A DNA stretch of 9,702 nucleotides from Candidatus Omnitrophota bacterium (GTDB lineage: Bacteria; Omnitrophota; Gorgyraeia; Tantalellales; Tantalellaceae): contig JAUWWB010000027.1 of the NCBI GenBank assembly GCA_030617085.1, positions 1-9,702 on the forward strand, given 5' to 3'. Numbering within the stretch: the stretch's first letter is position 1; each line of letters starts with the position of its first letter. Positions 1 through 6,295 of this stretch are shown one piece after another. The notes under the pieces are model-generated. The model was not told the DNA's origin and searched no databases. It saw only the letters and a list, made by a program, of their open reading frames with translations. The translations under genes were made by a program, and so were the position numbers.

Positions 1-4
1 CAAT

Positions 5-34
5 AATTTGTGGTAATTGATTGTAATTGATAGT
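5..34. repeat. Partial 10-bp-period AATT array at window edge
   Basis: AATT recurs at positions 5, 15 and 25, in units of the form GTAATTNNTN. This is the same unit and phase as the arrays at 2471-2560 and 6058-6113. Only the end of the array is inside the window, so I cannot say whether a full element with a core lies upstream. It stops at about 34 and is followed within about 10 bases by an unrelated inverted repeat. Confidence 0.7.
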
Positions 35-44
35 GGAGCAGAAA

Positions 45-126
45 AGGGGTCAGACCTTGACATTGACATTTTCCATAACCCAGCGCTTACATTGGCGGAA
101 AATGTCAATGTCAAGGTCTGACCCCT
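45..126. repeat. Perfect 30-bp inverted repeat, MITE/REP-like
   Basis: Bases 45-74 are an exact reverse complement of 97-126, with a 22-base spacer at 75-96 that includes the palindrome AGCGCT. The outer end reads AGGGGTCAGACC, followed by TTGACATTGACATTTTCC. A perfect long palindrome with no coding capacity, placed between genes, is typical of a small non-autonomous mobile repeat (MITE or REP/BIME class). Motifs starting GGGGTCAGACC are, to my recollection, scattered through many bacterial genomes, but I could not check copy number here. As RNA it would form a very stable hairpin ending 9 bases before the tsaE start codon. No T-tract follows, so it is not a classical terminator. Confidence 0.8.
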
Positions 127-135
127 GACGATGCA

Positions 136-600
136 ATGGAAGTCGTAAAAACAACCACAACCCGTTCCTCCGAGGAGACGATCGAGATGTCATCTCGCCT
201 GGCGGGCAAGCTGACGGGGGGCGATTGTATCGCCCTCGTGGGGGAACTGGGAACCGGCAAGACCATGTTCGTGAAGGGTCTGGCAAAAGGGCTGGGCGTC
301 GAGGACTACCTTTACGTGAACAGCCCGTCGTTTGTCGTGCTGAAGGAGTACCACGGGGAAAAGGACCTGTACCATTTCGATGTTTACCGCCTTGATCCGG
401 AAAGCTTTTGCGAGACGCTGGATTATGAAAGATATTTTTACGGTGACGGTATCACCGTTATTGAATGGGCGGACAAGATAATGGATGTCCTGCCCGAAGA
501 TCATCTCGAAGTAGGCATATTCTACGCCGACGGCACCGAAAGGCGTTTCGAGTTCCGGGCAAAGAGCGAGAGGTTCAGGCGGATCGTCGGAAGGATTTAG
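136..600 (+). CDS. tsaE: TsaE, ATPase subunit of tRNA t6A synthesis
   Basis: TsaE is the P-loop ATPase that works with TsaB and TsaD to transfer threonylcarbamoyl to A37 of ANN-decoding tRNAs in the cytoplasm. The 154-residue product has the family length. Visible motifs are the Walker A GELGTGKT at residues 36-43, SPSF at 63-66 (family SPTF), HFDVYRL at 80-86 and IEWADK at 109-114, all in the expected order. The ATG at 136 is preferred because it keeps the N-terminal strand and the SSEET segment before the P-loop; a later ATG at 187 has a better purine-rich upstream (GAGGAG) but would cut this off. No Shine-Dalgarno is visible before 136, since the right arm of the inverted repeat occupies that place. 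tsaB follows after 54 bases, supporting a shared pathway. Confidence 0.95.
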   Translation: MEVVKTTTTRSSEETIEMSSRLAGKLTGGDCIALVGELGTGKTMFVKGLAKGLGVEDYLYVNSPSFVVLKEYHGEKDLYHFDVYRLDPESFCETLDYERYFYGDGITVIEWADKIMDVLPEDHLEVGIFYADGTERRFEFRAKSERFRRIVGRI

Positions 601-613
601 TTCGGACAAAAAT

Positions 614-643
614 GTAGGGGCAGGCCCCTGTGCCTGCCCTTTA
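614..643. repeat. Short dispersed-type hairpin repeat in tsaE-tsaB gap
   Basis: Bases 614-625 (GTAGGGGCAGGC) pair with 632-643 (GCCTGCCCTTTAC) as a 12-base-pair stem with one G-T wobble and a 6-base loop. The run GGGGCAGGCCCC inside it can also fold on itself. GTAGGGGC...GCCCC-type palindromes are a common class of dispersed bacterial repeat, though copy number is not known here. It fills most of the 54-base gap between tsaE and tsaB and leaves no Shine-Dalgarno for tsaB. It lacks the uridine run of an intrinsic terminator. Confidence 0.65.
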
Positions 644-654
644 CCTTACGCATA

Positions 655-1332
655 ATGAAAACACTTGCATTCGACACATCGACAAAGTACTTGAGCATTG
701 CGTGTCTTGAGGGCGACGACGTGAGGGCCTCGTTTCATGAAGACGTGGGCATACGGCACAGCGAGGTGCTGGTGCCGACTATAAAAGAGACATTGGAGAA
801 GCTCGCCTGGCGCCCGGAGGAGATCGGACTGGTATGCGTGGGGCTGGGGCCGGGATCTTTTACGGGGCTGCGCATAGGGATCGCCACGGTCAAGGGACTG
901 GCCGCGGTATTGCGCAATAAGGTGGTGGGGGTCCCTACCATGGACGCCATTGTCATGAACCCTTTGCCGCAGGGCAAGAAGCGCCTTGCCCCTTTTCTGG
1001 ACGCCCGCAAGGGGAAGGTATATGCGTGCGTTTATGAGCGATCGGGCGGCGAAATTAAAAGGGCCACCGATTATCTTTTAGTGGAAGTGGACGAATTTCT
1101 GGACGGTCTGGAAGAAGAAGTGTTTTTTTTCGGGGACGCGGTGGCCGGATACAGGGAAAAGCTGGACTCCTGTCCGTTCGCGCAATATGCTGAGGATGTG
1201 GACTGGTATCCGAGGGCCGTCGAAATAGGCCACATAGGCCTCAAGAAGTCCCTGGCCGCGACGGACGATCCGGAAGCCATCGAGCCGTTGTATTTGCACG
1301 CGAAGGAATGTAATATTACGGGGGGAACATGA
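655..1332 (+). CDS. tsaB: TsaB, t6A synthesis complex scaffold protein
   Basis: TsaB is a catalytically inactive ASKHA-fold paralogue of TsaD that holds the TsaD-TsaE complex together for tRNA t6A37 formation. The 225-residue length is normal for the family. Diagnostic motifs are FDTST at residues 6-10, HSE at 35-37, the family signature GPGSFTGLRIG at 65-75, and a C-terminal EPLYLH at 210-215 resembling the family PxYLR motif. The ATG at 655 gives the standard N-terminus (MKTLAFDTST). No convincing Shine-Dalgarno precedes it; a hairpin repeat ends 11 bases upstream. The stop overlaps the alr start in an ATGA, which implies translational coupling. tsaD and rimI, often neighbours of tsaB, are not in the window. 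Confidence 0.95.
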   Translation: MKTLAFDTSTKYLSIACLEGDDVRASFHEDVGIRHSEVLVPTIKETLEKLAWRPEEIGLVCVGLGPGSFTGLRIGIATVKGLAAVLRNKVVGVPTMDAIVMNPLPQGKKRLAPFLDARKGKVYACVYERSGGEIKRATDYLLVEVDEFLDGLEEEVFFFGDAVAGYREKLDSCPFAQYAEDVDWYPRAVEIGHIGLKKSLAATDDPEAIEPLYLHAKECNITGGT

Positions 1333-2447
1333 AAACGTACAGGCCTACATGGGCTGAGATAGACCTCGGGGCGGTGAGGCATAACCTGGGGTGCGTACGG
1401 GGGCTTCTTGACGGGGGCGTGGGGGTCATGGCCGTTGTGAAGGCAAACGCGTACGGCCACGGGATCCGCGAGGTCAGCCGCGCGCTGGTCGAAGAAGGCA
1501 TCGACTATCTGGGGGTGGCCACGGTCGACGAAGCTCTGAATTTGAGGAGATCCGGCATTGCCGCGCCCGTGCTTGTCCTGGGGGCCGTGCTCGAAGAAGA
1601 GGCGAAAACCGCGGTGGATCACGATATTACACTGACATTATGTGATCCGGGGCTGCTAAATGTGCTCGTGAAGATAGCTAAAGAGAAAAGAGCATGTCCC
1701 AGGGTCCATGTCAAGATAGATACCGGCATGGGGCGGATCGGGGTATGGCACGATGAAGCCCTTGGGCTTATCAGGGATGTCCACCTCAGAAAGGAGATAG
1801 ACCTGGAAGGGGTGTACACGCATTTTTCTTCGGCGGCCCGCGACAAGATGGTGACGCGCATGCAGATCGGTTCGTTTGAGAAAGTCCTTGGCGATATGGA
1901 GGCTTCGGGTATCAGTGTCAGATACAGGCACGCGGCCAACAGCATAGCCGTAGTCGACTGGGAAAGGTCGCATCTGAATCTCGTCCGGACGGGCATTTTT
2001 CTTTACGGGGCATATCCCAAAGAAAGTTTCCGCGGAGATTTCGAGCTGAAACCGGTCATGAGCCTGAAGACCAGGATAGTGCACCTCAAGGACACGCCTC
2101 CCGGACGGTCCGTAAGCTACGGGAGGACATATATAACCCAGAAGCGCACAAAGATAGCCACCATACCTATCGGGTACGCCGACGGTTACGGCAGAATACT
2201 GTCCAATAAGGCCAGGGCCCTTCTCAGGGGGCAGTATGTCAGGGTCGCGGGCATGGTTACGATGGATCAGACCCTTCTGGATGTGGGGCACGTCAAGGAC
2301 GTCAGGGTCGGGGACGAGGTCGTGTTGATAGGCAGGCAGGGAGAAGCGGAGATCTTCATCGAAAAAATAGCCAAACTCGCCGGAACCATCCCCTACGAGA
2401 TCCTCTCAGCAATAACAGACAGAGTTCTCCGCGTCTATAAGGACTGA
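1329..2447 (+). CDS. alr: Alanine racemase, PLP-dependent
   Basis: This cytoplasmic enzyme interconverts L- and D-alanine, supplying D-Ala for peptidoglycan. It is a fold-type III PLP enzyme of 372 residues, the usual size. The PLP lysine is K38 in VVKANAYGHG (residues 36-45). Other family motifs are the WAEIDLGAVRHN start (8-19), DTGMGRIG (131-138), a histidine-asparagine PLP-site segment around 201-204, SYGRTY, GYADGY (282-287) carrying the catalytic tyrosine that acts from the other subunit, and VTMDQ (310-314). The N-terminal alpha/beta barrel and C-terminal beta domain are both complete. The ATG overlaps the tsaB stop by 4 bases, and the purine-rich GGGGGGAA just before it can serve as ribosome-binding site. 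It appears to be the last gene of its transcription unit, because a 334-bp repeat-filled gap follows. Confidence 0.97.
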   Translation: MKTYRPTWAEIDLGAVRHNLGCVRGLLDGGVGVMAVVKANAYGHGIREVSRALVEEGIDYLGVATVDEALNLRRSGIAAPVLVLGAVLEEEAKTAVDHDITLTLCDPGLLNVLVKIAKEKRACPRVHVKIDTGMGRIGVWHDEALGLIRDVHLRKEIDLEGVYTHFSSAARDKMVTRMQIGSFEKVLGDMEASGISVRYRHAANSIAVVDWERSHLNLVRTGIFLYGAYPKESFRGDFELKPVMSLKTRIVHLKDTPPGRSVSYGRTYITQKRTKIATIPIGYADGYGRILSNKARALLRGQYVRVAGMVTMDQTLLDVGHVKDVRVGDEVVLIGRQGEAEIFIEKIAKLAGTIPYEILSAITDRVLRVYKD

Positions 2448-2470
2448 GTGAGCAAGGTGGATGGGGCGAT

Positions 2471-2652
2471 AATTTATAGTAATTTGTTGTAATTGGTAGT
2501 AATTTGTAGTAATTGATAGTAATTTATTGTAATTGGTAGTAATTTATGGTAATTCATTGTGATGCTGGCGGGTGAGTTCGTCGTGGTTGCGTTCTGTCGA
2601 GTAAAAAATAACAACAAATTACTATGAATTACTATGAATTACCATGAATTAC
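2471..2652. repeat. Phased AATT inverted-array element, copy 1
   Basis: The left arm has nine AATT tracts at exactly 10-bp spacing (2471, 2481 and so on to 2551), in units GTAATTNNTN. A 51-bp core (2565-2615) follows. The right arm has four units of the reverse complement, with AATT at 2617, 2627, 2637 and 2647. The core matches the reverse complement of the core at 6114-6164 at 47 of 51 positions. No protein is convincingly encoded. The arms can pair in many registers to form a long AU-rich hairpin with the core as loop. It lies between alr and the ilvB promoter and accounts for most of the gap at 2448-2781. Confidence 0.85.
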
Positions 2653-2681
2653 GATACGATCAGTACTGGTAACCGTCCGTC

Positions 2682-2709
2682 TTGACAACCGTTTGCGATG
2701 TGTTATACT
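2682..2709 (+). promoter_or_regulatory. Sigma-70-type promoter for ilvBNC
   Basis: A perfect -35 hexamer TTGACA (2682-2687) and a 5-of-6 -10 hexamer TATACT (2704-2709) are separated by 16 bp. Transcription would start near 2716, giving a leader of about 65 bases before the ilvB ATG. It lies immediately downstream of repeat element copy 1 and is the best promoter I see in the window. Two further TATAAT matches (2734-2739 and 2756-2761) lack a good -35 at the right distance. No operator or riboswitch is recognisable. The prediction rests on consensus matches only. Confidence 0.7.
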
Positions 2710-2781
2710 TTTATGCATGTGTTGCGGGGGGCTTATAATAGGAAATCAATATTACTATAATATAGGGTGAAAGGGAAAAAG

Positions 2782-4476
2782 ATGGCGAAACTTACCGGCG
2801 CGGAGATATTGATAAGGAGCTTGAAGGAGGAGGGCGTCACTCACGTTTTTGGTTATCCGGGAGGGGCTATAATACCTCTGACCGACAAGCTTTACGGCGA
2901 GAAGTCGCTGATATTTCACCTGACGCGCCACGAACAGGGCGCCGCGCACGCGGCTGACGGGTACGCGCGCGCTACCGGGAAGACGGGCGTATGTATCGCC
3001 ACCTCGGGCCCGGGTGCGACTAACCTTGTAACCGGGATAGCAACGGCTCACATGGATTCGATCCCCATGGTCGCTATTACGGGGCAGGTCAAGTCCGCCC
3101 TTATAGGCAACGACGCGTTCCAGGAAGCCGACATGGTCGGCATCACGCGCCCCATCACCAAGCACAACTACCTTGTCAAGGATGTGAGGGATCTGGCAAG
3201 GGTGGTCAAGGAGGCCTTCCATATTGCCTCAACGGGCAGGCCGGGGCCGGTCCTTATCGATCTGCCGGTGGATGTCCAGCTGCAGGAGGCCGAGTTCAAA
3301 TACCCGAAGACAGTGGCGCTTAAAGGGTACAAGCCCACTTATAAAGGGCATATCGGGCAGATAAAAAAGATCGCGAAAGCGATACAGAAAAGCAAGAGGC
3401 CCGTTATATACGCTGGAGGTGGGATCATTCACTCGGGCGCGGATAAGGAACTTGCCAGGTTCGCGCGGAAGGCCAATATACCCGTTACCATGACCCTGAT
3501 GGGGCTGGGGGGATTTCCCGGAGACGATCCTTTGAGCCTTGGCATGCTCGGCATGCATGGCACCGCCTACGCTAATCACGCGGTCCAGGCATCGGATCTG
3601 CTTATCGCGATAGGCGCCAGATTCGATGACAGGGTCACCGGCAGGGTCGATGCGTTCGCGCCGGATGCCGTGGTTGTGCACGTGGATATAGATCCGGCCA
3701 GCGTCAGCAAGAATGTGCGGGTTGACATTCCCGTAATAGGTGACGCCACGGAAATTTTGAAGGAGCTGAACAAACTCGTCAAAAAAGGTGACTATATCGA
3801 GTGGCACGAGATGATCGCCGGATGGAAAAGGGAACTGCCTCTCAAATACCAGGAAGATGACAGGTTAAGGCCCCAGTATGTGGTCGAGCAGCTTTACGAG
3901 TTAACAAAGGATAAGGACGTAATAATCGCCACCGAAGTCGGGCAGAACCAGATGTGGGCGGCGCAGCACTTTACGTACACCAGGCCCAGGACCTGGCTTT
4001 CGAGCGGGGGGCTGGGGACGATGGGGTACGGACTTCCCGCGGCCATTGGCGCCCAGATCGGGAAGCCCGACAGCATTGTCTTTGATATCGCGGGCGACGG
4101 GAGTATCCAGATGAACATCCAGGAACTGGCGCTTGCCGTCATGGAAAAAATACCCGTTAAGATAATCATCTTGAACAACGGTTATCTTGGTATGGTACGT
4201 CAGTGGCAGGAGCTTTTCTATGACAAGCGGTACGCTTTTACCGTTCTATCCGAGGATAATTGCACCATGTGCCCGGATTTCGTAAAGCTGGCGGAAAGTT
4301 ACGGCGCGAAAGGCATAAGGGTCAATAAGAAGGCTGACGTGAAGAAGGCCCTCAAGGCCGCCTTGAAGGAACAGGGTCCGGTTATCGTGGATTTCATCGT
4401 CGAAAGAGAGGAAAACGTGTTCCCCATGGTCCCGGCCGGGGAATCCATCAGTAACATGCTTCACGGGCTGGCGTGA
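2782..4476 (+). CDS. ilvB: Acetolactate synthase large (catalytic) subunit
   Basis: AHAS joins two pyruvates to acetolactate, or pyruvate and 2-ketobutyrate to acetohydroxybutyrate, using thiamine diphosphate, Mg and FAD. The 564-residue product has the three TPP-enzyme domains. In the N-terminal PYR domain, FGYPGGA is at 23-29 and the catalytic glutamate is E51 in TRHEQGAAHAADGYARATG; SGPGATNLVTG follows. In the FAD domain RFDDRVTGR is at 280-288. In the PP domain LSSGGLGTMGYGLPAA precedes the metal/TPP motif, running from GDGS (438-441) to NN (465-466), then MVRQWQ (471-476). Residues equivalent to known inhibitor-contact sites (P95, W475) are the common ones, so the enzyme looks ordinary. 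ATG 2782 is chosen over an in-frame GTG at 2767 because AAGGGA at 2771-2776 serves it. First gene of ilvBNC. Confidence 0.97.
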   Translation: MAKLTGAEILIRSLKEEGVTHVFGYPGGAIIPLTDKLYGEKSLIFHLTRHEQGAAHAADGYARATGKTGVCIATSGPGATNLVTGIATAHMDSIPMVAITGQVKSALIGNDAFQEADMVGITRPITKHNYLVKDVRDLARVVKEAFHIASTGRPGPVLIDLPVDVQLQEAEFKYPKTVALKGYKPTYKGHIGQIKKIAKAIQKSKRPVIYAGGGIIHSGADKELARFARKANIPVTMTLMGLGGFPGDDPLSLGMLGMHGTAYANHAVQASDLLIAIGARFDDRVTGRVDAFAPDAVVVHVDIDPASVSKNVRVDIPVIGDATEILKELNKLVKKGDYIEWHEMIAGWKRELPLKYQEDDRLRPQYVVEQLYELTKDKDVIIATEVGQNQMWAAQHFTYTRPRTWLSSGGLGTMGYGLPAAIGAQIGKPDSIVFDIAGDGSIQMNIQELALAVMEKIPVKIIILNNGYLGMVRQWQELFYDKRYAFTVLSEDNCTMCPDFVKLAESYGAKGIRVNKKADVKKALKAALKEQGPVIVDFIVEREENVFPMVPAGESISNMLHGLA

Positions 4477-4503
4477 TCGTCAAAAGACACGATAGGGGGA
4501 AAG

Positions 4504-4986
4504 ATGCAGAAGTTCGTTTTGTCGGTTCTGGTGGAGAACAAGTTTGGGGTTTTGACGAGGGTCGCGGGGCTTTTCAGCGCGCGCGGGTACAATATTGGTT
4601 CGCTCGCGGTCGGGGAGACGGAAGATCCCGGCATCTCGCGCATGACGATAGTCGTGGAGGCGGATGAGAAGATACTGGAACAGATCAAAAAGCAGCTGAA
4701 CAAGCTTATCGATGTGCTCAGGGTCCAGGACCTTACCGGCGGGGAACATGTCGGCAGGGAGCTTATCCTGATAAAAGTCAAGGCGGAGGACATCAAGGCC
4801 CGGGAGAAGATAGTCCAGGTCGTCGATTCTACCGGCGGCGAAATAGTAGACATCGGAAAAAAAGCTCTCACCGTGGAAGAGTCCGGGGATGAACACAGGA
4901 TAAGGGCCCTCATAGAGCTGCTGCGTCCTTACGGCATCCTCGAGATCGTAAGGACCGGCAAAATAGCCATGCAGTCGGAGGCGTGA
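4504..4986 (+). CDS. ilvN: Acetolactate synthase small (regulatory) subunit
   Basis: The small subunit binds IlvB, raises its activity and confers feedback inhibition by valine. The 160-residue protein is typical of the longer IlvN/IlvH type. An N-terminal ACT domain spans about residues 3-75, with VENKFGVLTRVAGLFSARGY (10-29) followed by NIGSL (30-34), the region that forms the effector site in the family. The C-terminal ACT-like domain runs from about 80 to 158 and ends in LLRPYGILEIVRTGKIAM. The start is supported by AGGGGGA at 4494-4500. It lies 27 bases after the ilvB stop, so the two subunits should be co-transcribed in one operon. Confidence 0.96.
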   Translation: MQKFVLSVLVENKFGVLTRVAGLFSARGYNIGSLAVGETEDPGISRMTIVVEADEKILEQIKKQLNKLIDVLRVQDLTGGEHVGRELILIKVKAEDIKAREKIVQVVDSTGGEIVDIGKKALTVEESGDEHRIRALIELLRPYGILEIVRTGKIAMQSEA

Positions 4987-4997
4987 GGGGTCGCGAG

Positions 4998-5090
4998 ATG
5001 AATGCACCGTGCGTTTTAGTGATATGTAACGTTCAACAAACAGGAGGCAAGAGATGGCAAAGATGTATTACGATAAAGACGCTGATCTGA
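4998..5090 (+). CDS. Possible 30-residue leader peptide before ilvC
   Basis: A short open frame starts at ATG 4998, 7 bases after a GAGGGG ribosome-binding-like stretch (4985-4990), and ends at TGA 5088-5090, overlapping the first 37 bases of ilvC in another frame. It reads MNAPCVLVICNVQQTGGKRW and then ten more residues. The segment CVLVICNV has five branched-chain residues in eight, as a sensing peptide for an ilv gene would. No attenuator hairpin pair is evident. It could equally be chance, and I rate it as speculative. Confidence 0.2.
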   Translation: MNAPCVLVICNVQQTGGKRWQRCITIKTLI

Positions 5091-6040
5091 ATGTGATCAA
5101 GCCTCTCAAGGTCGCTATCGTCGGTTACGGCATACAGGGCCGCGGGCAGGCCTTGAATCTCAGGGACAGCGGGGTCAAGGTGCTGGTAAGCGAGCTGGAG
5201 GGAACGCCTAACTACGAGCAGGCCAAAAAAGACGGTTTCGACGTCGTTTCCGCGGAAGAGGCGGCGAAGCAGGCCGACATCATCCAGATATTGACGCAGG
5301 ACCACGTGCAGGCCGCGGTCTATAAAAGCGCGATAGAGGCCAACCTCAAAGAAGGGAACGCGCTCGCGTTCTCTCACGGGTTCAATATACATTTCAAGCA
5401 GATCGTTCCGCCCGAAAACGTCGATGTTTTCATGGTGGCGCCGAAAGGGCCGGGCGCGCTGGTAAGAGAAACGTACGAAGAAGGTAAGGGCGTCCCGTGC
5501 CTTATCGCCGTATTTCAGGATTTTACGGGCAAGGCGAGGGATAAGGCGCTGGCCTACGCCAGGGCGATAGGCGGGACAAGAGCGGGTGTTATCGAGACCA
5601 CGTTCAAGGAGGAGACCGAGACGGATCTTTTCGGTGAGCAGGCCGTGCTTTGCGGCGGGACCGCGGAACTTATCAAGGCCGGTTTTGATACGCTGGTGGA
5701 GGCGGGGTACCAGCCGGAGATCGCGTATTTCGAATGTCTCCATGAACTCAAACTCATTACCGACCTTATTTACAAATACGGGATCTACGGGATGAGGAAA
5801 AGGGTCTCTGACACCGCGGAATACGGCGATATCACCAGGGGCAAAAGGATCATTAACCGGGCGACCCGCGACGAGATGAAAAAGATCCTCGGCGAGATCC
5901 AGTCGGGCAGTTTCGCCGAAGAGTGGATCAAGGAGAATCAGGAAGGCAGGCCGAATTACAACAGGATAACGGAAGAGGAGAAACAGCACAAGATCGAGGA
6001 AATCGGCGAAGAACTCCGCGGCATGATGCCGTGGATGTGA
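5054..6040 (+). CDS. ilvC: Class I ketol-acid reductoisomerase, probably NADH-type
   Basis: KARI isomerises and reduces acetolactate or acetohydroxybutyrate to the dihydroxy acid, the second common step to Val, Leu and Ile. At 328 residues it is the short class I form. The Rossmann motif is GYGIQGRGQALNLRDSG (24-40). Active-site residues expected in class I are all present: H108 (SHGFNIHF), K131 (APKGPG), metal ligands D191 and E195 (TETDLFGEQ), E227 and E231 (ECLHELKLI) and S252 (RVSDTAEYG). The cofactor loop reads VSELEGTPNY (45-54). Where NADPH enzymes have GLRxGSxSW, this one has SELEGTPNY, so the phosphate-binding Arg and Ser residues are replaced and Glu is introduced. This suggests NADH preference (inference). 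AGGAGG at 5042-5047 supports the start. It lies 67 bases after ilvN. Confidence 0.97.
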   Translation: MAKMYYDKDADLNVIKPLKVAIVGYGIQGRGQALNLRDSGVKVLVSELEGTPNYEQAKKDGFDVVSAEEAAKQADIIQILTQDHVQAAVYKSAIEANLKEGNALAFSHGFNIHFKQIVPPENVDVFMVAPKGPGALVRETYEEGKGVPCLIAVFQDFTGKARDKALAYARAIGGTRAGVIETTFKEETETDLFGEQAVLCGGTAELIKAGFDTLVEAGYQPEIAYFECLHELKLITDLIYKYGIYGMRKRVSDTAEYGDITRGKRIINRATRDEMKKILGEIQSGSFAEEWIKENQEGRPNYNRITEEEKQHKIEEIGEELRGMMPWM

Positions 6041-6057
6041 GGGGCGCGGAATGCGGT

Positions 6058-6261
6058 AATTCGATAGTAATTGATAGTAATTCATAGTAATTGATAGTAA
6101 TTGATAGTAATTTGTTGTTATTTATTGCTCGACAGAAGGCAACCACGACGAACTCACCCACCAGAGTTACAATGAATTACAACAAGTTACCAACACAGAC
6201 AATCAATTACCATCAATTACAACAAATTACTATCAATTACCATGAATCACCATTGAATTAA
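6058..6261. repeat. Phased AATT inverted-array element, copy 2 (inverted)
   Basis: The left arm has AATT at 6058, 6069, 6079, 6089, 6099 and 6109. The 51-bp core is 6114-6164. The right arm, in reverse-complement units (AATTACNATN), has AATT at 6175, 6205, 6215, 6225, 6235 and 6256, with degenerate units at 6185, 6195 and 6245. The core is 47/51 identical to the reverse complement of 2565-2615. In both copies the longer arm lies on the same side of the core, so the element has a defined polarity. It fills most of the 255-bp gap between ilvC and leuA. Confidence 0.85.
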
Positions 6262-6295
6262 CAGGAATAGTGATCTGAAAAGAACGGGGTGCACG

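Noticed and set aside
57..92. TTGACA (57-62 and 63-68) as a promoter for tsaE
   Set aside because: The -10 position offers only weak matches such as TTACAT, and the TTGACA copies are simply part of the perfect inverted repeat.
614..643. Hairpin between tsaE and tsaB as an intrinsic terminator
   Set aside because: No uridine run follows, and tsaB needs transcription from upstream.
2471..2652. CRISPR array
   Set aside because: Units are 10 bp with no spacers of 25-45 bp, arms are inverted around a core, and no cas gene is present.
2767..2781. GTG at 2767 as the ilvB start
   Set aside because: It would add five residues (MKGKK) and has no good ribosome-binding site, while AAGGGA at 2771-2776 is well placed for ATG 2782.
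5033..6085. Minus-strand open frame of 350 codons opposite ilvC
   Set aside because: It mirrors ilvC, has no domain motifs, and ilvC has complete active-site residues and a strong ribosome-binding site.
5928..6161. Minus-strand frame running through the copy 2 core, containing GEFVVVAFCR
   Set aside because: Copy 1 has a similar reading but its start and following residues differ (Val-Lys versus Ala-Ile) and it soon stops; the 10-bp array gives an artificial 10-residue repeat. It is better explained as a noncoding repeat.
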